Source of the DNA: Methylocaldum sp. 14B
GTDB lineage: Bacteria > Pseudomonadota > Gammaproteobacteria > Methylococcales > Methylococcaceae
Length of the DNA stretch: 64,000 bases
Assembly: GCF_002005105.1 (NCBI RefSeq)
Contig: NZ_MSCV01000021.1
Location: 1 to 64,000, forward strand
Direction: 5' to 3'
Below the pieces are notes generated by a model. That model was not told the DNA's origin and searched no databases. It was given only the letters and a program-made list of their open reading frames with translations. Below are positions 43,445 to 52,843 of the stretch, in pieces; position 1 is the stretch's first letter; each line of letters opens with the position of its first letter. The translations under genes and the position numbers were made by a program.

Positions 43445-44101
43445 TTAATCCGATGTCTCGCCCCAGGCTCGGGTAAGAATCTCCCGAACCTCGTCATCGG
43501 TGGTCTGGGAAAAGTCCCGGTATCCTTGACCCACTGCAAAAAACGGCTCGGGAGTCATCAAGCAGACCACCTCGTCGACTTCGGCGCGCAAACGCTCCAC
43601 CGTATCCACCGGCGCCAGCGGCACGGCGACCACGACGCAAGCCGGGTTTCGCTGGCGCAGGGCGGCGAGGCCGGCGCGCATGGTCGCTCCCGTGGCGATG
43701 CCGTCGTCCACCACGATGATGCAGCGGTTCTCGATATCGGGGTACGGACGATCGCCCCGGTAAAGCCGCTCGCGGCGCTCCAGTTCCTGGCGCTCTTTCG
43801 CGGCGGCGTTCTCGATAACTTCGTCGCTGATCCGGTAGATCGATACCACATCGCGGTTCAGGACGGAGGCGCCTCCGCTGGCGATCGCGCCCATGGCCAA
43901 CTCCGGATTGCCGGGTGTTCCGAGCTTTCGCACGATCAAGAGGTCCAAGGGCGCTTTCAGGGCACGGGCAACTTCGTACGCCACCGGCACCCCTCCGCGG
44001 GGCAGGGCGAGCACGATCAGGTCGGAACGGCCGGCATAAGCGCCCAAAGCCTGCGCCAGCTGGCGTCCGGCATCCGTGCGGTTTTCGAAAAGTGTATCCA
44101 T
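43445..44101 (-). CDS. Phosphoribosyltransferase-domain protein
   Basis: This protein of about 218 residues has a type I PRTase fold: LPRGGVPVAYEVARAL, LIVRKLGTPGNPELAMGAI and the PRPP loop IIVVDDGIATGATM. The ATG at 44101 is preferred; a GTG nine codons earlier is in frame. The associated PRPP synthetase downstream supplies the cosubstrate. The base acceptor is unknown, and the proteins of this group are not the classical purine or pyrimidine salvage enzymes. Confidence 0.85.
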   Translation of the reverse strand: MDTLFENRTDAGRQLAQALGAYAGRSDLIVLALPRGGVPVAYEVARALKAPLDLLIVRKLGTPGNPELAMGAIASGGASVLNRDVVSIYRISDEVIENAAAKERQELERRERLYRGDRPYPDIENRCIIVVDDGIATGATMRAGLAALRQRNPACVVVAVPLAPVDTVERLRAEVDEVVCLMTPEPFFAVGQGYRDFSQTTDDEVREILTRAWGETSD

Positions 44102-44156
44102 AGGATTTACGAGCACTGCTGAAGACACCGGGTTTCATCGCTAGCCCCGGTAGCGT

Positions 44157-44354
44157 TTAAGGTATTTCCAAGCGTCCGCCGTCGCGCCACTCGCTCAACT
44201 GTTCCGCGCCGATCCGCAGTTTTTCCCTTAGCGCCTCGATCCGCTCCTTTTGCTCGAGCCGGGTCGCTGGCCACGCTTCCAGCCGGTCGAGTTCGGCTTG
44301 CCATTCCTCCATTTGCATTTGGAGTTCCCGCAAGCGGGCTTGTTCGGTATTCAT
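44157..44354 (-). CDS. Small coiled-coil hypothetical protein
   Basis: This 65-residue, Glu/Arg/Leu-rich protein (ARLRELQMQMEEWQAELDRL) probably forms a coiled coil. The ATG start lies 24 bases after the DJ-1-like gene, and codon use matches the neighbours. No catalytic motif is present. It sits between a PfpI-type protein and the phosphoribosyltransferase on the same strand. Confidence 0.55.
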   Translation of the reverse strand: MNTEQARLRELQMQMEEWQAELDRLEAWPATRLEQKERIEALREKLRIGAEQLSEWRDGGRLEIP

Positions 44355-44378
44355 GGCTGTTCCGGTAATTCTTCCGTA

Positions 44379-44894
44379 TCAACGAGAAGCCCTGTTTTTC
44401 AGGAGCTTCATGAATTCCCGCATGAACGCCGGGAGATCCGCGGGTTGTCTCGACGTTACCAGATTGCCGTCCACGACGACCTCCCGGTCTTCATAATGGG
44501 CTCCGGCTTGCCTCATTTCGTCCGCGACGGCCCGATAACAAGTGGCGTGCCGATTTTTCAGCACACCGGCCGAAATCAGGATCTGCGGCCCGTGGCAAAC
44601 GGCCGCTACCGGCCGATCGTTCTGCATGAAAGCCTTGGCGATCGCCAAGGCCGAGGGTTCCTCCCGCAATGCGGCCGGCGCTTTGCCGCCGGGGAGCAGA
44701 AGAACGTCGTAATCTTGCGGAACGATTTCCGAAAGCTTCTTGTCGACCGCCACTTCGTAGCCGTGCTTGCCGATGATCGTCCCGGTTTTGTCGGAAGCGA
44801 TCTCGACCGGAATTCCCTCCTCTTTCAGCCGGTAGTACGGCACGAGGAGTTCGGCATCCTCGAAATAGTCTGAACTGAGTATGAGGACTTTCAT
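44379..44894 (-). CDS. DJ-1/PfpI family protein
   Basis: This 171-residue protein has LILSSDYFEDAEL with the conserved acidic residue, LLLPGGKAP and the nucleophile elbow VAAVCHGPQIL (Cys, His). Members act as glyoxalases/deglycases, chaperones or intracellular proteases. It lies 15 bases after the BON-domain gene in a minus-strand group that looks stress related. Confidence 0.9.
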   Translation of the reverse strand: MKVLILSSDYFEDAELLVPYYRLKEEGIPVEIASDKTGTIIGKHGYEVAVDKKLSEIVPQDYDVLLLPGGKAPAALREEPSALAIAKAFMQNDRPVAAVCHGPQILISAGVLKNRHATCYRAVADEMRQAGAHYEDREVVVDGNLVTSRQPADLPAFMREFMKLLKNRASR

Positions 44895-44909
44895 CCTTCG
44901 TCTCTCTTC

Positions 44910-45668
44910 TTAATGGAGCGCTTCCTCCCGTTCGGACGGGGGAGGCTGCTGGGTCGTCTCGGGTGCGGGGCGAGGCGATTGAATTGCCTCGGGACGGTAG
45001 CCCTCGGCGACGCTCGGTCCGCCCGTGAGCGGTTTGTTGGTCAGTGCCCGCAGGATCAGGGTGGAACCCGCCAAACCCAAAACGGCCGTGAGCGGACTCG
45101 CATGCCGCAGGGCATTGACCGCCAGGGTGGTTCCGGTTGCGCCGGCGATCAGCCGGGTGGCCGGCGCCCAGTTCTCCTGCAGGATGTCCGGGCGTATCCG
45201 GCGGCGCGGAACTCCGCCCTGAAGTTCGGGGATCTGCTCCGCGGTCTCATGTACTTCCAGCCGATCGTCCACACCCCTGACTCCGCGTACCGAGGCCACA
45301 CACCGGTAGAGCGGCTTGTGCTCATGCGCCAGTACCGGACCGGAGAGCGTCACAAAACCGTCCTGCACCTTGACGTCGATGACTTTGGGATGGGAGACCA
45401 CCCGTCCGATATTGGACCGTACCCTATCAACCAGCAAGTCGTCGGGGACAGGCCCCGCCGTCAGCCACCCGTTGAGCTCCGCGACCATGCCGACCGCGCG
45501 ATTGCGAAGGTCGCGCAGGGCCACCTGAAACGCGTCATCGAATCGGTTCATGCTGCTCGTCGTCTTGTCGCGGAGAACGGCCCGGCGATATCGCCCGCGA
45601 TCCGGGTCGAGCAAATACATCAACGCGGCCCCCACGGCCGCCCCGTATAGTGTTGAGTTCCGCTTCAT
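44910..45668 (-). CDS. BON-domain protein with N-terminal membrane anchor
   Basis: This 252-residue protein has an N-terminal hydrophobic YtxH-like segment (YGAAVGAALMYLLDPDRGRYRR), a BON domain at about 80-140 (VRSNIGRVVSHPKVIDVKVQDG) and a further hydrophobic region at about 170-210. The C-terminus is Pro/Gln rich. BON proteins bind membranes or phospholipids and are often induced by osmotic stress. It heads the minus-strand run toward the DJ-1 and PRTase genes. Confidence 0.8.
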   Translation of the reverse strand: MKRNSTLYGAAVGAALMYLLDPDRGRYRRAVLRDKTTSSMNRFDDAFQVALRDLRNRAVGMVAELNGWLTAGPVPDDLLVDRVRSNIGRVVSHPKVIDVKVQDGFVTLSGPVLAHEHKPLYRCVASVRGVRGVDDRLEVHETAEQIPELQGGVPRRRIRPDILQENWAPATRLIAGATGTTLAVNALRHASPLTAVLGLAGSTLILRALTNKPLTGGPSVAEGYRPEAIQSPRPAPETTQQPPPSEREEALH

Positions 45669-45917
45669 GGCATTCTCCTCCGAGTGATCCGTACTGCTCT
45701 CGCCTGACTAATCAGACTCGTCTCCCGAAAGGGAGTTGCACGCGAGTGTTACCGAAATGAAAAAGGCGGCCGAACGGATTGCGGGTGATTCGGAAATTCC
45801 GTCGGCTATTCGCCGATCACCGTGCGAAGTGGCGCGATCGAGCACGCCGCGCGACCGACAGGAGCATACGGATGAGGCCGGCGTCTAAACAAAGAAGACG
45901 ATCCGAAAGGAAGTGTG

Positions 45918-46550
45918 ATGTCCGAACCGAAAGCCATTGCGGCAACGATCGAAACCGTGGTGCCCGGGGTGTGGCGCTGGTCCGTACAGGATGATCGTAT
46001 CGGTTACGAGAGCGATGCGCACGCCATCGCGTCGGGTGACCGCATGGTCCTTATCGATCCCTTGAGGGTCGAGACAGCGGTCCTCGAACGCTTAGGGCCG
46101 GTGGAGGCGATTTGCCTCACCGCCGCCTGCCATCAGCGGGCCGCCTGGCATTACCGCCGTCGTTTGGGCGTGAAGGTGTATGCGCCCGACGGCACGCGGC
46201 CCATGGACGAGGAACCGGACCTGCGCTACCGGGCAGGCGATGTGCTGCCGGGGGGCCTTCGGGCGATCCACACGCCGGGACCGGAATCCGCGCATTACGC
46301 CTTCTTCTTGCCGAAGCGTCCCGGCATCCTGTTTTGCCCGGATCTTCTGTCGCACGGAGCCGGCGAGGCCTTGGCCTTTGTTCCGGCCGAGTATCACGAG
46401 AACCCGGCGCTAACTCGGCAGAGCGTGCGGAATTTGCTGGACCTGGACTTCGCGGTGCTCTGCTTCGACCATGGCCGCCCCCTCCTCGACGAGCCCAAGG
46501 CCGCGCTGCGGGCCCTGCTCGCCGAGAAGCCGGGGACCTCGCACAGCTGA
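45918..46550 (+). CDS. Metallo-beta-lactamase-fold protein with degenerate metal site
   Basis: This 210-residue protein has the MBL outline (VLIDP, then ICLTAACHQRAAWHYRRR, PGPESAHYAFFL, LFCPDLLS, LCFDHGRPL). The canonical HxHxDH is replaced by CHQRAAWH, leaving few metal ligands, although later D and H positions remain. It may be a non-hydrolytic or one-metal variant. The ATG at 45918 follows AAAGGAAG. It is 27 bases upstream of the epoxide hydrolase-like gene. Confidence 0.75.
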   Translation: MSEPKAIAATIETVVPGVWRWSVQDDRIGYESDAHAIASGDRMVLIDPLRVETAVLERLGPVEAICLTAACHQRAAWHYRRRLGVKVYAPDGTRPMDEEPDLRYRAGDVLPGGLRAIHTPGPESAHYAFFLPKRPGILFCPDLLSHGAGEALAFVPAEYHENPALTRQSVRNLLDLDFAVLCFDHGRPLLDEPKAALRALLAEKPGTSHS

Positions 46551-46577
46551 CTTCCGCGCAGCAGCTATCGATAAGGT

Positions 46578-47483
46578 ATGGCACCCGGAGAGGCATCATC
46601 CCGGCACTGGAATCACCGCTACGCGGTAGTCAACGGAATACGCCTGCACTGGGTGGAAGCCGGAACCGGGCCTCTCGTCGTGTTGCTGCACGGATTTCCG
46701 GAATTCTGGTACTCATGGCGTCACCAAATCCCGGCACTGGCGGAAGCGGGCTTTCGCGTAGTCGCCCCGGATCTCCGCGGCTACAACGAGTCCGAAAAAC
46801 CCGCTGGAATCAGGCGTTATCGCCTGGAAACCCTGGCGGACGACGTGCTCGCGATCATTCACGCGCTGGGCCAAGAGCGATGCGCGGTGGTCGGACATGA
46901 TTGGGGCGGTGCCATCGCCTGGTTTCTGGCCATGCGCCATCCGCAGGCGGTAGAGAATTTGATCGTCCTGAATGCCCCGCATCCGGAACGTTTCTTTCAG
47001 GAACTCAGGACGCCGGCGCAGTTGCGGAAGTCCTGGTACGTATTCTTCTTCCAGCTCCCGTGGCTGCCCGAAAGGCTGATTCGAGCGGATGATTATGCCG
47101 GATTAGGCCGGATATTGCGGACCGATCCGGTGCGGCCCGATGCGTTCACCGAAGCCGACATTCAGTGCTACAAGCAAGCCCTGGCGCAGCCGGGCGCGCT
47201 GACTGCGGCGATTCATTATTACCGTGCCCTGTTCCGCCGCAACCTTCTCCGATTCCGGCGGCAGATCCGCCCCATTCATGCGCCGACACTTTTGATCTGG
47301 GGTGAGCAGGATCGCTATCTCGGTATCGGGCTGACCCAGGGTTTGGAACGATGGGTTCCGAATATCCGGGTCGAACGCATCCCCGAGGCGAGTCACTGGG
47401 TTCAGGCGGACGCGCCCGAGCGTGTCAACTCGTTGATCATTGGCTTTCTTCGAAAACAAGGGCATGGCATGGGGCGAAGTTGA
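46578..47483 (+). CDS. Epoxide hydrolase-type alpha/beta hydrolase
   Basis: This 301-residue hydrolase has the oxyanion motif LLHGFPEFWYSW, the nucleophile elbow VGHDWGGAIAW (Asp nucleophile), the cap domain with tyrosine-rich IHYYRALFR, acid residue in IWGEQDRYLG and catalytic His in EASHWVQAD. The combination HGFPE plus GHDWGG is that of epoxide hydrolases and haloalkane/fluoroacetate dehalogenases. A cap tyrosine favours epoxide hydrolase. It may be cotranscribed with the MBL-fold gene 27 bases upstream. Confidence 0.85.
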   Translation: MAPGEASSRHWNHRYAVVNGIRLHWVEAGTGPLVVLLHGFPEFWYSWRHQIPALAEAGFRVVAPDLRGYNESEKPAGIRRYRLETLADDVLAIIHALGQERCAVVGHDWGGAIAWFLAMRHPQAVENLIVLNAPHPERFFQELRTPAQLRKSWYVFFFQLPWLPERLIRADDYAGLGRILRTDPVRPDAFTEADIQCYKQALAQPGALTAAIHYYRALFRRNLLRFRRQIRPIHAPTLLIWGEQDRYLGIGLTQGLERWVPNIRVERIPEASHWVQADAPERVNSLIIGFLRKQGHGMGRS

Positions 47484-47668
47484 CGTCTTCACCGGTATTC
47501 CGTGCGCAGTGGATGTGCCGAGGATTCGGCTATCTCTTTCTGCACGAAATTGTGGCGCAAGAATACCTCGAGCCGCCTGCCGCGGAAGGGTGAAGCCAGC
47601 AGTCGGATCAGCGCTGCAATGGTGTTAATCTTCTGAGCCAACTCACTACACCCGACTGCGGAGTGCGC

Positions 47669-50542
47669 ATGAATGTCCCCTACAAAGGCCGATGGACGGT
47701 GACTGCCAGCGGCGGCGATCCCCGAGCCGCCATCGACGACTCCTACTCGACGCGATGGGTCTCCGAACCGTCGGTGGCCCCCTGGCTCGAGATCGATTTC
47801 GGCCGGATCGCGATCCTCGGAGGACTCGAGGTTTACTGGGGCAGGCATGCGCCCAAGGTATATTCCTTCGTGTCCTCGCTCGACGGCGAAGCGTGGACGC
47901 CTCTTTGTGCCACCCGCCACGGCGAGGGCGGTCAAGACGTCTTCGCGTTTCCGCCGACGGAGGCTCGATTCGTGCGCTGGACTTGCGCCGATCCGGAGCC
48001 GGAGCGGGGCCTCGAAATCGTCGAAATCAACCTGTACGGTCCGGGCGAGGCCGCGTCGGTGCAAGAGCCGGGGCGAATCGCGGCGTTGGGCCGTGGGCCG
48101 GTCAAGATTCCTCCAGGCGAGAGCATTACCGTCGATTTCGGGTATACGCGATCGCCGCTCGGCGTGCTGGTCCAATGGGGAGAGACTTACGGAACCGACT
48201 TTTCGGTCGAGCTTTCCGACGACGGCGAGAACTTTCGGGAGGTCGGCCGCATCATCCTCGGCAACGGCGACTACGACAGCTTTTATTGGCGATCCACCAC
48301 GAGCCGCTATCTGCGCTTCACGGTTCACGAGGCAAGCAGTCCGGAAGGGGCTGTCGTCGACGAACTCAAGCTCCGCATCCTGAACAAGGACAGAATGCCG
48401 ATCGGCCAACTGGAGCGCGCGGCGCAAGTGGCGCGCAGCGATCTTTATCCGCAGGCTCTTCTGGAGCGGCAGGTCTATTGGACCGTGCTCGGGGAGATCG
48501 ATCGGTCCGAGGATGCCCTTTTCGACGAATACGGCAATCTCGAGCCCCGCCCCGGTTCCGGCCAACTCATGCCGTTGTTTCGACTGGACGGAACGCTTCA
48601 CGGCGCGCCCGGCGCTTCCGCGATCACTCAAACGCTGGCCGACGGCGCGCTGCCCATTCCTTCCGTCGCGTGGTCGGCGCGGGAGGTGGAACTTAGGGCG
48701 ACCGCCCTCGCCGATGCAGGGCAAGCGATAGTCGAGTACCGCATCACGAACCGCGCCGGCGTGCCGCAGCAAGGGGCGCTCGTCCTCGCGCTGCGCCCCG
48801 CCCAAATCAACCCGTATTGGCAACACGGCGGACACGCGATCATCAACTCGATAGCCATCGACGGAAAGGAGGTTCGGGTCAACGATGGGTGGTATGCCGG
48901 TTTTTCGAGTGCCCCCGATGTCGCGACGATCGCCGAATTTCACGACGGAGACGTGGTGAAACTGATCGAGAACCAGCCGCAGCACACCGAACGCTGCTTG
49001 CATTCCGATTCCGGTCTCCTGAGTGCCGCATGCGAGTTCGACTTTTCCCTGGATCCGGGCGAGACCGCTTCCTTCGTCGTATCGGCTCCGCTCAGGGACG
49101 GTATCGCACCCGACACGGAGGTCGACTTCGCCAGCATTCGCGAGAAGGTCGCTCGAGTTTGGCGCGAGAAGATCGGCCCGCGCAGAATTACGGTGGGAGA
49201 CCGCGAAGTCAGCGATACGGTCGAGGCACAGACGGGACTCATCCTGGTGAACGCCACCCGCTATGCCTTCAAGCCCGGTCCGCGCAATTACGACCGAACC
49301 TGGATACGCGACGGCTCCTCGCAAGCCCTCGCCCTGCTCTACGCCGGTTTGATCGAAGAGGCCGAGCGCTACGTGCTGTGGTACTCGAAACGCATCTACG
49401 ACAACGGCATGGTCCCGCCTATCCTCAATCCCGACGGCAGCGTGAACCGCGGCTACGGCAGCGACATCGAATTCGACGCCCAGGGCCAGTTCGTGGCGAT
49501 CGCAGCCGACACCTATCGCTTCAGCCGGGATCGCGCCTTTCTCGAAGCCATTTTCGAACCCGTCGTCCGGGCCACCCGATTCATCGAGGAACTCTGCGCG
49601 CGAACCAATGCGCTGCACGGGCCCGAAACGCGGTTCCATGGGCTTTTGGCGCCATCCATCAGCCACGAGGGTTACAACAAGCCGACCTACAGCTACTGGG
49701 ACAACTTTTTCGCGTTGCGGGCGTGGCGCGACTGCGCCTATCTGGCCGCCGAGATCGGCGATGCGGAAATCGCGAACCTGGCCGAAACCAAGGAACAGGA
49801 GTTCGCCGCAAACCTGGCCCGCTCATTGCGAATGACGACCGAAGAGCTCGGTTCGGGGCTGGTCCATGCCTCCGCCGATCGCGAGGATGTCGATCCCACG
49901 TCGACCTCCATCGCTTTCGAACCCTGCCGTGTGGAGGATGTGCTTCCGGCGGAGTACATTCAGGCAACCTACGATCTGTATCTCGACCATCTCGAACTCA
50001 TTCGCGCGCCCGACTTCCAAGGGGGCTTTACGCCGTACGAGATTCGCAATCTGAACGCGCTCGTGGCGCTGGGTCGAACCGAGGAAGCCTTCCGGCTCCT
50101 CGGGGATGCGCTCACCTGGCGCAGACCCGCCGGTTGGCGTCATTGGGCCGAGGTCGTCTGGGCCGACCCGCGCGTGCCGGACTATATCGGCGATATGCCT
50201 CACACCTGGATCGGCGCCGAATTCGCCACCGCGATCCGCCGCATGTTGATTAGGGAAAACGGCGGCACGCTCGAACTTTTTCGAGCCGTCCCCGATGCCT
50301 GGTGGGAAGGCGAAGGCATTACGCTGAACGAGCTGCCGACCTGCTTCGGAACGGTCAGTCTCAGAGCCCGCCGCGGCGAATCGCAAGTGACGGTCGATCT
50401 GAGCGTGACCGGAACCGCGCCGAAACGGATCGTCCTTCGCTATCCGGGCGCGCGGCAAGCCCACGCCGACGGCAAACCGTGCGAGATCGACGGCGATCTC
50501 ATCAAGGCACCGAATCTGAACCGGCTCGTGATCGATCTGTAG
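47669..50542 (+). CDS. Large F5/8-type C (discoidin) plus glycoside-hydrolase-like protein
   Basis: This 957-residue protein has two N-terminal F5/8-type C-like carbohydrate-binding domains (WLEIDFGRIAILGGLEVYWG about 35-55, and FSVELSDDGENFREVGR about 175-190). A beta-sandwich middle follows, then a C-terminal (alpha/alpha)6 barrel of glucoamylase/GH15-like type (YDRTWIRDGSSQALALLYAG, LAPSISHEGYNKPTYSYWD, WRHWAEVVWADPR). No signal peptide is evident, so a cytoplasmic role is possible. The ATG at 47669 has GGAG upstream. It converges on OpgD, which may hint at glucan metabolism. Confidence 0.75.
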   Translation: MNVPYKGRWTVTASGGDPRAAIDDSYSTRWVSEPSVAPWLEIDFGRIAILGGLEVYWGRHAPKVYSFVSSLDGEAWTPLCATRHGEGGQDVFAFPPTEARFVRWTCADPEPERGLEIVEINLYGPGEAASVQEPGRIAALGRGPVKIPPGESITVDFGYTRSPLGVLVQWGETYGTDFSVELSDDGENFREVGRIILGNGDYDSFYWRSTTSRYLRFTVHEASSPEGAVVDELKLRILNKDRMPIGQLERAAQVARSDLYPQALLERQVYWTVLGEIDRSEDALFDEYGNLEPRPGSGQLMPLFRLDGTLHGAPGASAITQTLADGALPIPSVAWSAREVELRATALADAGQAIVEYRITNRAGVPQQGALVLALRPAQINPYWQHGGHAIINSIAIDGKEVRVNDGWYAGFSSAPDVATIAEFHDGDVVKLIENQPQHTERCLHSDSGLLSAACEFDFSLDPGETASFVVSAPLRDGIAPDTEVDFASIREKVARVWREKIGPRRITVGDREVSDTVEAQTGLILVNATRYAFKPGPRNYDRTWIRDGSSQALALLYAGLIEEAERYVLWYSKRIYDNGMVPPILNPDGSVNRGYGSDIEFDAQGQFVAIAADTYRFSRDRAFLEAIFEPVVRATRFIEELCARTNALHGPETRFHGLLAPSISHEGYNKPTYSYWDNFFALRAWRDCAYLAAEIGDAEIANLAETKEQEFAANLARSLRMTTEELGSGLVHASADREDVDPTSTSIAFEPCRVEDVLPAEYIQATYDLYLDHLELIRAPDFQGGFTPYEIRNLNALVALGRTEEAFRLLGDALTWRRPAGWRHWAEVVWADPRVPDYIGDMPHTWIGAEFATAIRRMLIRENGGTLELFRAVPDAWWEGEGITLNELPTCFGTVSLRARRGESQVTVDLSVTGTAPKRIVLRYPGARQAHADGKPCEIDGDLIKAPNLNRLVIDL

Positions 50543-50547
50543 ACTTG

Positions 50548-50635
50548 TAGGGTGGGTTAGCGAAGCGTAACCCACCGATCCGAGATCGCTCGGTGGGTTA
50601 CGGCCTCGCGGCCTAACCCACCCTACAAAAATTAA
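50548..50635. repeat. REP-type inverted repeat (family R2)
   Basis: GTAGGGTGGGTTAGCG...GTAACCCACC and the inverse GGTGGGTTACGG...CCTAACCCACCCTAC form a nested palindrome in the gap between the convergent glycoside-hydrolase-like and OpgD genes. Confidence 0.85.
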
Positions 50636-50659
50636 TGCCTTATTGAAAGCGATTTGGAA

Positions 50660-52246
50660 TTAGGCCGGGCCCGCGCGGAACTGGTAGAGCCAGGTTTCGG
50701 TCAGCGCATCGCCGTTGCCGCGGATGTAGAGCCGGAGCTCGACAGGATCGCTGCCGGTCGGGACGAGGTCGAAGATAGCCCTCCAGCGGCGCGTGCCCGG
50801 CACCGGCTCGATGAAGGCGCCGGAGACGGTTCCGCCGGACGCGGAGACGACCGGTTCGGCCTTGACCGAATCGCCCCACAGCGGATCCAGCGCCGAGCCC
50901 GCGAATTCGACGCAAATCTTGTACACGCCCTTCGGCCGGGGTTTTCCCGGCTGACCGCCACGCCCGATCCGGGTCGCCACGCAGCGGGCCACCTGCGCCG
51001 GGTGGGGCTCGTCCCCCAGCCAGTGCAGCCGATAGCGCAGCCGGTAGGAATTGCCGGCACGCGCCGGTCCGTCCGGCCGCCAGTAAGCCACGATGTTGTC
51101 GTGGATTTCGTCGTCCGTAGGCAGTTCCACCAATTGGACGGCGCCGGGGCCCCAGTCGTCCAGCGGCTCCACCCACAGGCTGGGCCGCCGTTCGTAGTTG
51201 ACGCCGTCGAGATAGTTTTCGTACACCCGGTCGCGCTGCATCAGGCCGAAACCTTTCGGCCCCTTGTCGGCGAAGCTGGAGGTCACGGCGAAGGGCTGAT
51301 TGATCAACGGACGCCAGAGCCGTTCGCCGTTGCCGTTCCAGATCGCGAGACCGTCGGAATCGTGGACTTCCGGGCGCCAGTCCTCGCGTTGGCGTTTCTC
51401 CTTTTCGCTGAACCAATACATGGAGGTCAATGGGGCCAGTCCCAACCGGGTGATGTCCTTGCGCAGGAAAAGAACCACCTCGACGTCCTGTATCACGCCC
51501 TCGGTACGCCGGATCGAAAAATGATAAGCACCGGTAAGGCTGGGGCTATTCAGCAGAGCGTAAACCGAGACCGGCTGGTCCTCTTTCCGAGCGCCCTCGA
51601 TGAAAAATTCGGTGAAATCCGGAAATTCTTCAGGCGTGGGTTCGGCGGAGTCCACGATAACGCCGCGGGCGGACAGTCCGTACTGGCCCAAGGCGCCGAT
51701 AGCCCGAAAATATGAGGCGCCGAGAAAGGCTATCCAGTCTTGGGTTCGCCAGTCCTTGCGCTTCCGAGATTCCTGCAGGCGAAAACCTGCAAAGCCCGTA
51801 TCTTCAGGCAGCTTGCGGGCGATGCTGTCCTTGGGCATCGAAAAATACTTGGGTCTGTACAAGATTTCCCGCGCCACTCCGTGCTCCAGAACGTGCATCT
51901 TGACCGACTTCTGGAAGAACTGGCCCACGTGAAAAAAAGTAGCCGGATAGAGGGACGGCCCATTCGCGAACAAAGCATAATCGGGACGGTAACGGATATT
52001 CCCCCAAGCATCGTAATCGATCTGCTGAACGACTTTGGGCAGGGGTTTGGGTGGTGATTCATAGGGCGCCTTGGCCATGGCAGCAGCCCGCTCGATCAGC
52101 GCCTCAAAGGAAAAGAGCTGACCAGGGCCCAAACGAAGCCCTTCGGACGCAGGCGGGACAGCCCGAGCCACGTTGAAAAGCGTTCCCCCTAAGGCTACTA
52201 AGGAAGCGGATTTCAAGAATCCGCGCCGACTCAACTTCTGATTCAT
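50660..52246 (-). CDS. opgD: Periplasmic glucan biosynthesis protein OpgD (MdoD)
   Basis: This 528-residue protein carries a twin-arginine signal (SRRGFLKSASLVALGGTLF), as OpgD does; OpgG has a Sec signal. The body is the MdoG/OpgG fold: YDAWGNIRYRPDYALF, FFIEGAR, SLTGAYHF, VLFLRKDITRLGLAPLTSMYWF and ERRPSLWVEPLDDWGPGAV. It controls the backbone structure of osmoregulated periplasmic glucans. No opgH is adjacent. The ATG at 52246 begins the Tat signal. Confidence 0.92.
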   Translation of the reverse strand: MNQKLSRRGFLKSASLVALGGTLFNVARAVPPASEGLRLGPGQLFSFEALIERAAAMAKAPYESPPKPLPKVVQQIDYDAWGNIRYRPDYALFANGPSLYPATFFHVGQFFQKSVKMHVLEHGVAREILYRPKYFSMPKDSIARKLPEDTGFAGFRLQESRKRKDWRTQDWIAFLGASYFRAIGALGQYGLSARGVIVDSAEPTPEEFPDFTEFFIEGARKEDQPVSVYALLNSPSLTGAYHFSIRRTEGVIQDVEVVLFLRKDITRLGLAPLTSMYWFSEKEKRQREDWRPEVHDSDGLAIWNGNGERLWRPLINQPFAVTSSFADKGPKGFGLMQRDRVYENYLDGVNYERRPSLWVEPLDDWGPGAVQLVELPTDDEIHDNIVAYWRPDGPARAGNSYRLRYRLHWLGDEPHPAQVARCVATRIGRGGQPGKPRPKGVYKICVEFAGSALDPLWGDSVKAEPVVSASGGTVSGAFIEPVPGTRRWRAIFDLVPTGSDPVELRLYIRGNGDALTETWLYQFRAGPA

Positions 52247-52375
52247 TGGATTGTAATTCTGTAACTGGTACTAATGACTTAGCGTTTCAATAACGAACGC
52301 CGATGAAATCGTATGAAACCGGCATTGTCTTGGCAATTCCGAGAAGTGCCCGGCTCTTGCCCCGAACGCGATTCC

Positions 52376-52470
52376 TAATTCCATTCGGCATTCGAGTGAA
52401 CATGAAACGTAGGGTGGGTTAGCGGAGCGTAACCCACCGATTCGAGGTCGCTCGGCGGGTTACGGCCTTG
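52376..52470. repeat. REP-type repeat (family R2) with boundary motif
   Basis: AATTCCATTCGGCATTCGAG is followed by GTAGGGTGGGTTAGCGG...TAACCCACC and GGCGGGTTACGG. The boundary is the inverse of that at 8051 and 23205. The remaining part of the 52247-52843 gap (52471-52843) becomes AT-rich and holds a possible promoter but no gene that I can support. Confidence 0.8.
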
Positions 52471-52627
52471 GTTCCGAGGTAACGCCGCGGCCCTGATAGG
52501 CCAGAGTACGCTTGGAGGCAGCGCGGTAGGTCAATCGCCGGGGGAGCGGTTTGATATCGATCACGGTGGAGGGCGATGGCTGACATCTCGATTGCTTTCT
52601 GTTTTGAAATAAATATGCCACTCATTA

Positions 52628-52656
52628 TTGACGCAAAATTTACACCATCTTTAGAT
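52628..52656 (+). promoter_or_regulatory. Possible sigma-70-type promoter for the Kdp-like system
   Basis: TTGACG (52628-52633) and TTAGAT (52651-52656) are 17 bases apart in an AT-rich stretch about 190 bases upstream of the histidine kinase gene. The -10 box is a weak match. Confidence 0.3.
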
Positions 52657-52843
52657 CCGAAAGCCTAGAGTGAACGGCGCAGACCCGTCGGAACAGTACC
52701 TCGGCTACGCATGCTTCGAGAGAGCTTTAGCAAGGATATCGGCACACTAGGATTAGTCCAAAGACGCGATTGAGGCCGGCCGAAGTCACGAATACGGCGA
52801 GTTCGCCTCGGTCAATTCCGGCCTTTTAGAGCAGCCAAAGCGC

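Noticed and set aside
47489..49666. A 725-codon open frame antisense to the glycoside-hydrolase-like gene
   Set aside because: It is a GC-driven shadow: the plus-strand frame contains recognisable F5/8 and GH motifs, while the antisense product has none and begins in low-complexity charged sequence.
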